Source: Bacteriovorax sp. | Lineage (GTDB): Bacteria > Bdellovibrionota > Bacteriovoracia > Bacteriovoracales > Bacteriovoracaceae | DNA: 64,000 nucleotides | Assembly: GCA_014376445.1 (NCBI GenBank) | Contig: JACMRM010000091.1 | Span: 1-64,000 of the forward strand | Direction: 5' to 3' | In this document: piece after piece, positions 9,994 through 20,438 of the stretch | Layout: each line of letters starts with the position of its first letter | How positions within the stretch are numbered: the first letter of the stretch is position 1 | Program-made: the position numbers and the translations under genes | Notes under the pieces: generated by a model | What the model was told of the DNA's origin: nothing | Database searches by the model: none | Seen by the model: the letters and a program-made list of their open reading frames with translations, nothing else

Positions 9994-11673
9994 TTGTTTT
10001 TAAGTCGCATAAAAAAATTAACAGATTTTTTGGGTAACAGTCTCTGCTGGAAGCTGCTATTTTCAACGATTCTTGGAGTCTTACTTTTTTTAACGGAGTC
10101 TTCATTTGTTGTTATTCTGCAACTTTTTTTATTTTCACTTGGTTTGATTTCAAAAGATCAACTTCTGATTCCAAGCTGGCTTCCAACAACGCAGAATTTT
10201 GCGGTAGGAATGTTTTTTATGTTCGGGCTTTGCAGAGGCTTGATCCAAATGAGTAAATCATATCTGGCCGGAGTGATAGGACAGGAATTTGTAAAACAAC
10301 AACGCGGAAGAACTATTGAATACGGTTTATCTTTTGCTAGTAACGTTTCAACAAGTCAGATTATAACTTTGTGTACAGAGCGTGTCTCTCAGGGAGGAGC
10401 ATTCTTACAAAATTTTTCTAATTTGATATTGGTTTTAACTTCTTCATGTCTGTTCTTTGTAACCGGTCTTAAGTTAGCTCCTTATGAAATGATTATTGGA
10501 GTCTTGCTCCTGGCTGTGTTTTTATTTCCTCTTAAATGGTTTAATAAAAGAATTAATCATGCAGGAGATGGCGTAAGAGATGAATGGAATTTTGTCAGCG
10601 AAACTTTGATTTCAGGACTAAAGAATAATTTTTTCTTGAGAGTTTACGATGTGGTTGACCTAGAAATTAAAAAATCTATTCAATCATTGAATAATTATCT
10701 ACAGCATTATAAAAGATATTTTTTAATATCATCTTTTAAGAATTCATTGCCGCCGATTCTCGGCATTTTTGTCGTTTGTATTATAACATTTGTCAGTCTT
10801 AAATTCATTCATACACAGGCGATATTGCTTGTTGCTTTTTTTTACATCTTTATGAAACTCGCGCAGAGTATGAGCGAGGTAAGTTCAGGTCTCACGGAAT
10901 GTGCATTAAATAGACGAAATTTTCTAGAGCTTTATGATTTGTACTTGCTTCACAAGAACTATCAACAGAAAGTTAGTTTAAAAACGTCAAAAAATGCAAA
11001 GTATTTTAGCAGCGATGTAAAAACTATTACAATTAAAGCTGATAATCTTTCCTTTTCTTATGATGGCATTTTGTTTTTATTTAAAGATCTCTCTTTCGAA
11101 ATCGATACTGGAGATGTTCTTTTAATTAAGGGACCTTCAGGGGTTGGAAAGAGTAGCTTATTAATGCTGTTATTAGGGCTAACTAAACCAACCCATGGCA
11201 CGGTATTGATCAATAAAGTTAAGGTTGATGAATTTGATGGATCGTTATCACCCTATATTGGTTATGTCGGGCCAGAGCCTTATTTAATAATCGGTTCTCT
11301 GAAAGACAATTTATTATTTGGCCATCTGAAACCTGAAGAGGTTTGTAATAGTGAATTATTGAAAGCTTTAGAGTTTGCTTGCCTTGATGCGATTGCTTTT
11401 CCATTAGAGTTAAAAATATCAGAACACGCCTCACTTTCAACAGGACAGAAGCAAAGAATATCAGTGGCCAGGGCCATTTTGAGAAAACCTAAGCTTTTAA
11501 TTCTTGATGAGGCCACTGCCAATTTAGACGGGAATACTGAAGAAAAAATCTTACAAAATTTAAAATCTCTAATTCCCAATATGATAACTATTGTTGTCAG
11601 TCACAAACCGAGTTTTGATGATATCGCTACTGTAGTTTTAAATTTAGAAAAAACTAAAGATTTACAAGGTTAG
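9994..11673 (+). CDS. ABC transporter, fused permease/ATPase (PglK/MsbA-like)
   Basis: TTG start; TM N-half; GPSGVGKSS Walker A, LSTGQKQRISVARAILRKPKLLILDEATANLD signature/Walker B. Confidence 0.9.
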   Translation: MFLSRIKKLTDFLGNSLCWKLLFSTILGVLLFLTESSFVVILQLFLFSLGLISKDQLLIPSWLPTTQNFAVGMFFMFGLCRGLIQMSKSYLAGVIGQEFVKQQRGRTIEYGLSFASNVSTSQIITLCTERVSQGGAFLQNFSNLILVLTSSCLFFVTGLKLAPYEMIIGVLLLAVFLFPLKWFNKRINHAGDGVRDEWNFVSETLISGLKNNFFLRVYDVVDLEIKKSIQSLNNYLQHYKRYFLISSFKNSLPPILGIFVVCIITFVSLKFIHTQAILLVAFFYIFMKLAQSMSEVSSGLTECALNRRNFLELYDLYLLHKNYQQKVSLKTSKNAKYFSSDVKTITIKADNLSFSYDGILFLFKDLSFEIDTGDVLLIKGPSGVGKSSLLMLLLGLTKPTHGTVLINKVKVDEFDGSLSPYIGYVGPEPYLIIGSLKDNLLFGHLKPEEVCNSELLKALEFACLDAIAFPLELKISEHASLSTGQKQRISVARAILRKPKLLILDEATANLDGNTEEKILQNLKSLIPNMITIVVSHKPSFDDIATVVLNLEKTKDLQG

Positions 11674-11710
11674 CAAAAGTCAGGTCTTTTAAAAACATGT
11701 GAATGATTGA

Positions 11711-12610
11711 CTATGGAATCCATTTAAAAAGTTTACGTTTCTCTTGTCTTGCAAAATGAAAATATACTTTAAAGTTAAGATATCCGACCTTTTTTGCAAC
11801 TGACCACCACTCAGTTATTCCATTAAATTTTTTGGCATCCCATGGTGGGATAGTCCAGGGTTTCGGACCCCCTGCAAAATGTAGTATTGTTGCATCCTTC
11901 ATTTTTTCAGAATCTTTAATGTTTGCTAAGTTTAGGTTTGGAAAATAATTATATTTGTAAGAATCCTGGATCTTAACATAAGGATTAAAGCAATAATTAA
12001 TAGTATCCTGATCCCAGCACGTAAATTGATTTTTAGAATACAGGTCTAGAAACTCTTGGAATGATAATTTCGATCGAGTTTCTTTTAGATTAATCAAGAC
12101 TACATCTCCATTTATGTATCTTTTCTTATCTATAAATCCCACTCTATCCATATCATCTTTGATATTCTGCCACTCTGAAGAATCTGTATTGTTGATGTTC
12201 ATATCAGGTGTACCGGCGAAATAATATCCTGTCATATCCTGGAAATAAAAATCGCTAATATCGTCTTTCGTATAGGTATCAAGGCCTAATAATAATACTC
12301 TGTCATAATCTTTTGAAAGAAAATCGAGTGCATACCATCTACACCAAAGATCTATTGCCCAGCCTTTGCCGTTATCAACTTTTTTCAACAACTCCGAATC
12401 TACTTTTATAAAAGATACTGAGTTAGCTTTATTATGGTGGGAGCTCTGACTTTTTAATACTTTCTGAAATGGCGCAACTTCATCATTAAGATAGAATACA
12501 AATAAATTAATTTTGTGATCGGGATGTGCCGCATAGACTGATCCCATCATTACTCTAGCGTAATTGATATAAGACTTCGAAGATGCTATTGCGATATTTA
12601 TTTCTTTCAT
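11711..12610 (-). CDS. Glycosyltransferase family 8-like protein
   Basis: MKEINIAIASSKSYINYARVMMGSVYAAHPDHKINLFVFYLND...VLLLGLDTYTKDDISDFY...INGDVVLINL, GT8-like architecture. Confidence 0.6.
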   Translation of the reverse strand: MKEINIAIASSKSYINYARVMMGSVYAAHPDHKINLFVFYLNDEVAPFQKVLKSQSSHHNKANSVSFIKVDSELLKKVDNGKGWAIDLWCRWYALDFLSKDYDRVLLLGLDTYTKDDISDFYFQDMTGYYFAGTPDMNINNTDSSEWQNIKDDMDRVGFIDKKRYINGDVVLINLKETRSKLSFQEFLDLYSKNQFTCWDQDTINYCFNPYVKIQDSYKYNYFPNLNLANIKDSEKMKDATILHFAGGPKPWTIPPWDAKKFNGITEWWSVAKKVGYLNFKVYFHFARQEKRKLFKWIP

Positions 12611-12612
12611 CC

Positions 12613-13662
12613 TTAGGCTTTTATTCTTGAGATCATTTTCTTCAAATCATCTTTTGTTGATACACTTTTTTGCAAATAAAATGCTTTGTACCAGTTAGTA
12701 GTTAATTCAATTGACTCGTTGGCAGTGAAAGTCGGATTCCAGTTTAGATACTTAATGGCCTTTTCAATATCAAGCTTTAGTAAGCCTGCTTCATGCTTTT
12801 TTGTATCTTCAGGATTTTCTGTAACCTGAATATTGATTTTATCCCAATGTTCTTTCGCTATTTTCCAAACTTCACCGACACTTAAATTGTGAGTCATGTG
12901 AGGCCCAAAATTAAAACTTTCGGAAAATGTTTTATCATTCTTCAGTAATTTTTCACCAAGAAGTAAATATCCATGCAACGGTTCAAGCACATGTTGCCAA
13001 GGCCTTACTGAGTGTGGATTTCTAATAGGTGTTGTTTTGTTCGCGTTAGCATTTTTTACTAAATCAGGAATTAACCTATCCTTTGCCCAGTCACCACCAC
13101 CAATAACATTTCCGGCACGTGCAGTAGCAAGCAGCATCTTGTGATCAGAAAGAAATGATTTTCTAAAAGAAGATGTCATTAATTCCACACAAGCTTTTGA
13201 AGAACTATATGGATCGTGGCCACCAAGCTGGTCATTTTCACGATAGCCCCAAAGCCATTCCTTGTTTTCATAGACTTTATCGGTAGTAATACTGACGATT
13301 GCACCAACATTTGCCTTAAGTGCTGCCATGTAAACTTTAAGAGAGCCAAGAACATTAGTTTCGTAGGTTGTAATCGGATCATCATATGAGTCGCGAACCA
13401 GTGGTTGAGCGGCGAGATGAAAAACAATGTCTGGTTTAAACTCCATCATTGCTTTTTCTAATGTCACTTGATCATTTATATTATTGAAATAATTTTTCAT
13501 CTTCAAATCAAGAAGATTAAAATGGCTTAATTGTTCTGGCGCTAAAGAATATCCAACAACCTCAGCTCCAAGCTCTTGAAGCCATAAGGCCAGCCAGGAT
13601 CCTTTGAAACCAGTGTGACCAGTGAGAAAAACTTTTTTATTTTTATAAATTTCGTGAGTCAC
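12613..13662 (-). CDS. rfbG: CDP-glucose 4,6-dehydratase
   Basis: KKVFLTGHTGFKGSWLALWLQELGAEVVGYSL; DPYSSSKACVELM; SVRPWQHVLEPLHGYLLL. Confidence 0.95.
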   Translation of the reverse strand: MTHEIYKNKKVFLTGHTGFKGSWLALWLQELGAEVVGYSLAPEQLSHFNLLDLKMKNYFNNINDQVTLEKAMMEFKPDIVFHLAAQPLVRDSYDDPITTYETNVLGSLKVYMAALKANVGAIVSITTDKVYENKEWLWGYRENDQLGGHDPYSSSKACVELMTSSFRKSFLSDHKMLLATARAGNVIGGGDWAKDRLIPDLVKNANANKTTPIRNPHSVRPWQHVLEPLHGYLLLGEKLLKNDKTFSESFNFGPHMTHNLSVGEVWKIAKEHWDKINIQVTENPEDTKKHEAGLLKLDIEKAIKYLNWNPTFTANESIELTTNWYKAFYLQKSVSTKDDLKKMISRIKA

Positions 13663-14433
13663 TTACCAAACCTTCCATTTTGCTTTACCAGTTGCCCACA
13701 TATCGTTGAGTTGATTTTTGTCTCGTAATGTATCCATGCATTTCCAAAAGCCTTCATGCTTGAATGAATACAATTGTCCTTCTTTTGCCAAAGTTTCAAG
13801 TGGGGACTGCTCCAGCACAGTTGTGTCGTTCTGGATGTAATCAAGAAGTGAAGGTTCACAAACAAAGAAGCCACCATTAATCCAGGACCCATCACCTTTG
13901 GGCTTTTCAAGAAAGCTTGAGATACTACGATCTGATTCAATTACTAAAGCACCAAAGCGGCCCTCTGGTTGAATAGATGTCATCGTAACTTTTTTACCAT
14001 GTGATTTGTGAAAACTTAAAAGTTCCTTCAAGTTAACATTTGAAACGCCATCACCATAAGTTAAGAAAAAAGGTTCATCCCCAATATACTTGGCAGCTCT
14101 TTTAACTCGGCCACCAGTCATTGTATCAAGCCCGGTATCAATTAAAGTGATTTTCCAATCTTCAGAAGTATTGTTGTGAACTTCCATTTTCTGATTTGCT
14201 GTATTGATAGTCACATCACTGTTGTGTAAGTAATAATTGGCAAAATATTCTTTAATGACGTAACTTTTGTAACCTAAAAGAATAACAAACTCATTAAATC
14301 CATAATGAGAGTAATGCTTCATGATATGCCATAGAATTGGCTTGCCACCAATTTCAATCATTGGCTTTGGCTTAATATCACTTTCTTCTGAAATTCTTGT
14401 CCCATAGCCACCTGCGAGTATTATAACTTTCAT
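13663..14433 (-). CDS. rfbF: Glucose-1-phosphate cytidylyltransferase
   Basis: [56 protein letters not shown]. Confidence 0.97.
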   Translation of the reverse strand: MKVIILAGGYGTRISEESDIKPKPMIEIGGKPILWHIMKHYSHYGFNEFVILLGYKSYVIKEYFANYYLHNSDVTINTANQKMEVHNNTSEDWKITLIDTGLDTMTGGRVKRAAKYIGDEPFFLTYGDGVSNVNLKELLSFHKSHGKKVTMTSIQPEGRFGALVIESDRSISSFLEKPKGDGSWINGGFFVCEPSLLDYIQNDTTVLEQSPLETLAKEGQLYSFKHEGFWKCMDTLRDKNQLNDMWATGKAKWKVW

Positions 14434-15719
14434 AACAGAAGTCCTTCCTTTAATTTATCTGAGATATAATCCATATGAGTTTCGTCAAGTGCCGGATAAA
14501 TACCAACCCAAAATGTATTATTCATAATCATATCAGTATTAGTTAATTCACCAACGACTCTATATTCTTTGTCTTTATAAAGTGGCTGTCGAATGAGATT
14601 TCCTGCAAACAATAGCCTTGTTCCAATTTTGTTTTTTTCTAGAAAGTTTATCAGATCTCTTCTCTTGTTATTCAATTTTAGTGTAATAGGAAAACCAAAC
14701 CAGCTCGCCTGAGCATTTGGAAGAGCAGTCGGTAAAATCATTAGTTCTTCATGATTTGGAATTTTAGTCATAATCATTTTTCTTAATGTTTCAGTATTTT
14801 TATTTCTTTTTTCAATGAAAGTTGGAAGTTTATTTAATTGAGAGCATCCTACCGCTGCCTGCATATCAGAAACTTTTAAATTATAACCAACATGCGAGTA
14901 TACATACTTATGATCATAGCCATCTGGCAGATCTGCAAATTTTTGATCAAATCTTTTGTTACAAGTATTATCTTTTCCAGGGGGACACCAGCAATCACGA
15001 CCCCAGTCACGAAAGCTTTCCGCTAATTTTTTTAATCTGGGATTATTTGTTAGAACAGCTCCTCCTTCTCCCATCGTCATATGGTGAGCAGGATAAAAAC
15101 TAACAGTGGCGATATCACCAAAGGTTCCAACTAATTTTCCGTCAAACTTAGCTCCAACAGCATCACAGCAATCCTCAATTAGCCATAAACCGTGCTTATC
15201 GCAAAATTCTTTTACTGTTTTTACATCAAAAGGATTTCCCAAAGTATGAGCAATCATGATGGCCTTTGTTTTAGGCGATAATGCTTTTTCCAGCGTATCA
15301 GTATTCACACCGTAATCAGGAAAATTCACATCGATAAAAACGGGAATACAGCCATTTTGGATAATTGGATTTACAGTAGTAGGAAAGCCTGCAGCAACTG
15401 TAATGACTTCGTCACCTGGCTTAATCTGGCGAGCACCAAGAGTTGGAGATGTTAAAGCAGAAAATGCGACTAAGTTAGCACTTGATCCTGAATTGACCAA
15501 CAAGCAAAACTTTTGATTCATGAAATCTGCAAAGCGTTTTTCAAACTCAACAGCAAAGCGACCTGCTGTAAGCCACATATCAAAACATGAGTCCAAAAGA
15601 TTTACCAGATCCTCTTTATCCATGACTTTTCCAGAAGGTGGTATGTAATCGATAGAAGGAACTATTTTTTTATCTAATTTACTGACGCTCATTTCAAAGG
15701 ATTTCTCTAAATTCTGCAA
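14430..15719 (-). CDS. rfbH: CDP-6-deoxy-4-hexulose 3-dehydrase (lipopolysaccharide biosynthesis protein RfbH)
   Basis: [50 protein letters not shown]...[15 protein letters not shown] (His in place of PLP Lys, characteristic of this dehydrase family). Confidence 0.95.
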   Translation of the reverse strand: MQNLEKSFEMSVSKLDKKIVPSIDYIPPSGKVMDKEDLVNLLDSCFDMWLTAGRFAVEFEKRFADFMNQKFCLLVNSGSSANLVAFSALTSPTLGARQIKPGDEVITVAAGFPTTVNPIIQNGCIPVFIDVNFPDYGVNTDTLEKALSPKTKAIMIAHTLGNPFDVKTVKEFCDKHGLWLIEDCCDAVGAKFDGKLVGTFGDIATVSFYPAHHMTMGEGGAVLTNNPRLKKLAESFRDWGRDCWCPPGKDNTCNKRFDQKFADLPDGYDHKYVYSHVGYNLKVSDMQAAVGCSQLNKLPTFIEKRNKNTETLRKMIMTKIPNHEELMILPTALPNAQASWFGFPITLKLNNKRRDLINFLEKNKIGTRLLFAGNLIRQPLYKDKEYRVVGELTNTDMIMNNTFWVGIYPALDETHMDYISDKLKEGLLL

Positions 15720-15801
15720 CTAATTGCTCCTTGCCAAATTTAACAGGAATTAACTAAGATAATTTTTTAACACTCTATCCATAATCATAAGTATTTTCAA
15801 T

Positions 15802-15915
15802 ATGAATAAACCACCAATATCTCTGATAAACTTAGCCTGCAGCTCCCATAGAGGCTTTGCCCATAAGATTAACGCGGCCTATGCTCTTTTACGAATGGTA
15901 GGTACTAAGTTATGA
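15802..15915 (+). other. Short ORF (37 aa) upstream of and ATGA-coupled to the SDR gene; function unknown
   Basis: MNKPPISLINLACSSHRGFAHKINAAYALLRMVGTKL*; TGA 15913-15915 overlaps ATG 15912-15914; no strong RBS visible. Confidence 0.25.
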
Positions 15916-16781
15916 ATATACTAATTACAGGCGGAACTGGATTTATTGGAAAAGCTCTTACCAAAAGACTATTGGATGAGGGAAACACACTTTTATTTAC
16001 AACTCGGGAAAATGATCCTGATAATAAATCTATCAATCTTGCCCACTCAACTCACCATGAAGTAACAAGTTTTTTTGAAAGACATCAGATTGATGGGATT
16101 ATTCATCTGGCTTCTCTTGTTTTAGTAACCCATTCTCCAGATGATATAAAAAATTTAATTGAATCTAATATCACTTTTCCAACGCTACTGCTTGAAGCAG
16201 CAAGAGAAGCGAAAATTAAATGGTTTATCAATACAGGAACTTTTTGGCAGCATTACAATAACGAAGAATATAATCCAGTTAATCTTTACGCTGCCACCAA
16301 GCAAGCATTTGAAGATATTTTAAAATACTATAGTGAAATTAGTACAATTCAATTTCTAACATTAGAAGTTAGCGATACTTTTGGGCCAGATGATACACGA
16401 GGAAAGATTTTTAACAAATGGATGAATGCAAAAAATTCAAATGAAGAAATAAATATGTCTCCAGGTAATCAAATGATAGATATCTTATATATCGATGATG
16501 TTATCGATGCTTTTAGACACTCTATTGATCGTCTGCAGAACAATAAAAATAAACTTGAAAAGTTCAGCCTTTATTCAAGAAAACCAATTTCGTTAAGAGA
16601 AGTATCTGCCACTTTCGACACTGTTTTTAATTCTCAGTTAAAAATAAACTGGGGAAAATTACCTTATAGAGAAAGAGAAGTTATGCAAACATGGAGTAAG
16701 GGACTAAGTCTTCCTGGCTGGAAGCCCAAGAAAACTTTTGATCAAGGTTGTGAAGAGATAAAAAAGTTGATTAAGTCTTAA
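15912..16781 (+). CDS. NAD-dependent epimerase/dehydratase, probable CDP-dideoxyhexose reductase/epimerase step
   Basis: MNILITGGTGFIGKALTKRLLDEG; YAATK; position next to rfbF/G/H. Confidence 0.75.
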   Translation: MNILITGGTGFIGKALTKRLLDEGNTLLFTTRENDPDNKSINLAHSTHHEVTSFFERHQIDGIIHLASLVLVTHSPDDIKNLIESNITFPTLLLEAAREAKIKWFINTGTFWQHYNNEEYNPVNLYAATKQAFEDILKYYSEISTIQFLTLEVSDTFGPDDTRGKIFNKWMNAKNSNEEINMSPGNQMIDILYIDDVIDAFRHSIDRLQNNKNKLEKFSLYSRKPISLREVSATFDTVFNSQLKINWGKLPYREREVMQTWSKGLSLPGWKPKKTFDQGCEEIKKLIKS

Positions 16782-16932
16782 ATTTTTCTTCCAGTATGAT
16801 TTAATCATGACGCAGGTATTGAGAGGTGGAAGTATTTAGACGCTAGCCGCAAAGCCAATTTGGCACTTATTATTTTTACAAGCTACACAATCAAATTTAT
16901 AATAATTTAAAAAATTTCCAAGAGGTTAGGGC

Positions 16933-18162
16933 GTGTATAAAGAAATTACCGAATGCAGAATTTGTAAAAATTCGAATTTAAAAATTGTTCTTTCTTTGGG
17001 AGAGCAATTTTTGACCGGAGTATTTCCCAAAATAAAAGAAGAAAAGATTACTAAGGGTCCTTTGGATCTAGTGTGGTGTAACCGCTGTGGTCTGCTTCAG
17101 CTTAAGCAATCTTACAGCTTAGAAGAAATGTATGGTGATAATTATGGTTATAGATCGGGACTAAATACGTCGATGGTTAAGCACCTTCAGCAAAAAGTTT
17201 CTTTTTTAGAAAAATTAGTTCCTTTATCTGAAACTGATTTAGTTATCGATATCGGAAGTAACGATGCCACAACTTTAAAATCATATAAGAAAAAACATTC
17301 AAAGGTAGGGATAGATCCTACTGGTAAAAAATTTAAAGAATATTATCCAGAGGGTATTGACCTGATCCCAGATTTCTTTTCTGCAGAAGTTTTCAAAAAA
17401 CATTTCAAGGAAAGAAAAGCTAAAATCATTACATCAATTGCTATGTTCTATGATTTAGAAGATCCAAGAAAATTTGTTCAGGATATTGAATCTATCCTTG
17501 ACGACAATGGAGTATGGCATTTTGAGCAAAGTTACATGCCTTCTATGCTTAGAACAAATGCTTACGACACAATCTGCCATGAGCATTTAGAGTTTTATTC
17601 ATTCAAAGTAATAAAAAATTTAATAGAGTCGTGTGGTTTAACAGTTGTCGATGTACAGATGAATGCAGTTAACGGTGGAAGTTTTGCGGTTACTGTATGT
17701 AAGGCAAAAGCGAATATCGTTTGTAATTTACCTATTATAAACTGGTTGTTAAGCCAGGAAAAAAATATGGGACTTGATACAGAACAACCTTATCTGGATT
17801 TTGCTAAAAAAGTTGAACAACACAGACGTGATCTAAAGAGCTTGATCTCATCACTGGTTGCCGATGGCAAGAAAATCATAGGGTACGGGGCGAGCACTAA
17901 AGGCAATGTACTTTTACAATACTGCAGTATCGACAGTATCGAAATTCCATTCATCGCAGAAGTTAACAAAGAAAAGTTTGGATCTTTTACACCTGGTTCT
18001 TTAATCCCGATTATTTCTGAAGCTGAAGCCCATGATATGCGTGCAGATTATTTTTTAGTTCTACCATGGCACTTTAAACATAATATTCTTGAACGAGAGA
18101 ATGCTTATATCGTAAATGGAGGCAAGTTTATTTTCCCTATGCCTGAAATTGAAATTATATAA
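16933..18162 (+). CDS. SAM-dependent sugar C-methyltransferase with N-terminal zinc-binding region
   Basis: GTG start; CRICKNSNLKIVLSLGEQFLTGVFP...CNRCGLLQL; VIDIGSNDATTLKSY; C-terminal IIGYGASTKGNVLLQYC typical of the sugar C-methyltransferase family. Confidence 0.88.
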   Translation: MYKEITECRICKNSNLKIVLSLGEQFLTGVFPKIKEEKITKGPLDLVWCNRCGLLQLKQSYSLEEMYGDNYGYRSGLNTSMVKHLQQKVSFLEKLVPLSETDLVIDIGSNDATTLKSYKKKHSKVGIDPTGKKFKEYYPEGIDLIPDFFSAEVFKKHFKERKAKIITSIAMFYDLEDPRKFVQDIESILDDNGVWHFEQSYMPSMLRTNAYDTICHEHLEFYSFKVIKNLIESCGLTVVDVQMNAVNGGSFAVTVCKAKANIVCNLPIINWLLSQEKNMGLDTEQPYLDFAKKVEQHRRDLKSLISSLVADGKKIIGYGASTKGNVLLQYCSIDSIEIPFIAEVNKEKFGSFTPGSLIPIISEAEAHDMRADYFLVLPWHFKHNILERENAYIVNGGKFIFPMPEIEII

Positions 18163-18164
18163 AA

Positions 18165-19040
18165 ATGAATGCAATAATTTTTGGCTATAATGGACAAGAT
18201 GGAATTTATTTAAAAGAATTATTGCTGGAAAATTCAATTGAAGTTGTAACCGTTTCAAGAAAAAATGCAGACATAATTTGCAATATCCAAGATTACAATT
18301 CGGTTGAAAAAATCATAAGAGAAAAAAATCCTGATTTTATCTTCCACTTCGCCGCGAATTCAACAGTCTCTCACTCTGCCTTGTTTGAAAATAACGATGC
18401 AATATCAAATGGTACATTGAATATATTAGAATCTGTTTTCAAAAACAAACTTACGAGTAAGGTTTTTATTTCTGGAAGCGCTATGCAGTTCAGTAATAAC
18501 GGCACACCAATAAACGAGTTAACTCCATTTGAGCCCAGCAGTCCTTATTCAGTTGCTAGGATTCATTCTGTCTACCTTGCCCGCTACTATCGAAACTATT
18601 GCGGTCTGAAAACTTATGTTGGCTACTTTTTTAATCACGATAGCCCTATGAGAACCGAAAGACATTTCAATCAGAAGATTGTTCAAGCTGTTCTAAGAAT
18701 TGCAAATGGCAGTAAAGAGAAACCGGATCTTGGTGATTTAAGTATTAAAAAAGAATTTAACTTTGCCGGTGATTTTATGAAAGCTGTCTGGTGTCTTGTG
18801 AATCAGGAAGATGTTCATGAAGTTGTCATTGGTTCCGGAGTTACAAACTCGCTTCAGGACTGGGTTGAGTATTGCTTTAAGAAAAAAGGTTTAAACTGGA
18901 AAGATTATATTACAGGTGAGCAATCATTTAAAAATGATTATCAATGCCTGGTAAGTGATCCTTCACTATTAATGAGCCTGGGATGGAAACCATCGTTTGA
19001 TATAGCAGGTTTGGCTGATTTAATGCTGGAGAGTAAATGA
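18165..19040 (+). CDS. GDP-mannose 4,6-dehydratase-like SDR with altered active site
   Basis: FGYNGQDGIYLKELLLENSIEV...FFNHDSPMRTERHFNQKI...GVTNSLQDWVEY aligns by eye with the gmd in this window; YSVAR replaces YxxxK. Confidence 0.75.
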   Translation: MNAIIFGYNGQDGIYLKELLLENSIEVVTVSRKNADIICNIQDYNSVEKIIREKNPDFIFHFAANSTVSHSALFENNDAISNGTLNILESVFKNKLTSKVFISGSAMQFSNNGTPINELTPFEPSSPYSVARIHSVYLARYYRNYCGLKTYVGYFFNHDSPMRTERHFNQKIVQAVLRIANGSKEKPDLGDLSIKKEFNFAGDFMKAVWCLVNQEDVHEVVIGSGVTNSLQDWVEYCFKKKGLNWKDYITGEQSFKNDYQCLVSDPSLLMSLGWKPSFDIAGLADLMLESK

Positions 19041-20344
19041 TCTGGGTTTGTGAACCATTATGTCGCAGCTTTAGTCACGAAAAAGTTAATAGTGGTTTTT
19101 TATATTCGATGTCTCTTGCTTACCATGATGAAAAGATTATTTTTTTATCACATAAGTCTCATTTAAAATCGATTAGCGATATTCTAAAGCACGATAATGT
19201 AAAAATTGAAAACCTTGAGTATAGAGAAATTCCTTTCAAACAGGCAGGAACTTTTTATTCATTTATTTGTTACTTTTTCCAGTTATATTTTATTTTGTCT
19301 TCTGTAATCAGATCAGGGGAAAACAAGATCTTTTTCCTATCATACAGTGCACCGTTATTGTGGATAGTTAAGAAATTAAAATCAGGATTTTCAAAATTTC
19401 AAAATTTAAATTTTTTAATTGTCCTACATGGAAGTTTTGAAAATATTAATACTGAAGTAGTCGCTCAGAGTGCACCGGTTTTTAACGGCACTGTGAACGC
19501 CATAGGGCCTGGAAATAGATTAAGTAGTAAGTTAAGGAAAGTAGCCTCAACAAGTCCTAAAAATATCATTAAGAAGATAATAAATAGAATCACAGACTAT
19601 TTAGTGCGAGTGATGTCTTTCTGGCCTCAAATATCAGAATCGCTCTTCATCGAAAAAAATATTGTCGGGTTCAACAACGCGGGCTTCAGATACCTGGCCC
19701 TTTCACCGTATATTATAGAAAACGCCTATAAAATTTTAGACCCAAGACATATTGATATCAGATATATCTATATGCCTATTGTCTTTGCTAAAGAAAAGGT
19801 CGAAATAAATAATAAACATCTAAAAGTTGCTACTTTTGGCTACGGAAATTCTAAAAAGCTTTCAGAAGTTTCAAACTATATATCGAACTCAAGAGAGATT
19901 TTTAGTTTCGAAATCAGAGTTATTGGTATGGATAACAGAGAAACGGAAGGTTTTTCTTTTGTGAGCACTCCCTGTCTTGGTAGACCACCAAGCAGGGAGG
20001 AGATGGAGTCTTTGGCAAAGGACATCGATTTCTTTATCATTTTATACGATAAGCATAAGTACCGTCTAAGCTGCAGCGGCTCAATTTATGAGGCACTTTC
20101 ATACAGAAAGCCCATCATTTACCTAGATAATGAATGCATAAATTTTTATAACGTTGAAGCTGGTGTCATAGGAATTAATTGTGAGAATACTAAAGAGATT
20201 GCTGAAACAATTCTTAAATTGTCAGATAATTTTGAGGAGTCGAGAATTATGATTAACGCCTTCATACAAAATATCGACTTAGTGAGAGAAAAGGTGCGCA
20301 TTGAGAATAATTTTAGATTATTAAAAGAGGCCTATACTTTTTAA
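19037..20344 (+). CDS. Glycosyltransferase-like protein
   Basis: LSCSGSIYEALSYRKPIIYLDNECINFYNVEAGVIGIN C-terminal GT-B like; context. Confidence 0.55.
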   Translation: MIWVCEPLCRSFSHEKVNSGFLYSMSLAYHDEKIIFLSHKSHLKSISDILKHDNVKIENLEYREIPFKQAGTFYSFICYFFQLYFILSSVIRSGENKIFFLSYSAPLLWIVKKLKSGFSKFQNLNFLIVLHGSFENINTEVVAQSAPVFNGTVNAIGPGNRLSSKLRKVASTSPKNIIKKIINRITDYLVRVMSFWPQISESLFIEKNIVGFNNAGFRYLALSPYIIENAYKILDPRHIDIRYIYMPIVFAKEKVEINNKHLKVATFGYGNSKKLSEVSNYISNSREIFSFEIRVIGMDNRETEGFSFVSTPCLGRPPSREEMESLAKDIDFFIILYDKHKYRLSCSGSIYEALSYRKPIIYLDNECINFYNVEAGVIGINCENTKEIAETILKLSDNFEESRIMINAFIQNIDLVREKVRIENNFRLLKEAYTF

Positions 20345-20438
20345 AAATCTGCCTCTTGGCACACGAATTTCAATTAGATATTATTCGTGTATAATAGTAT
20401 GCGGTGTTACGAATGTCCCTCTATTGGAAATAAAAGTG

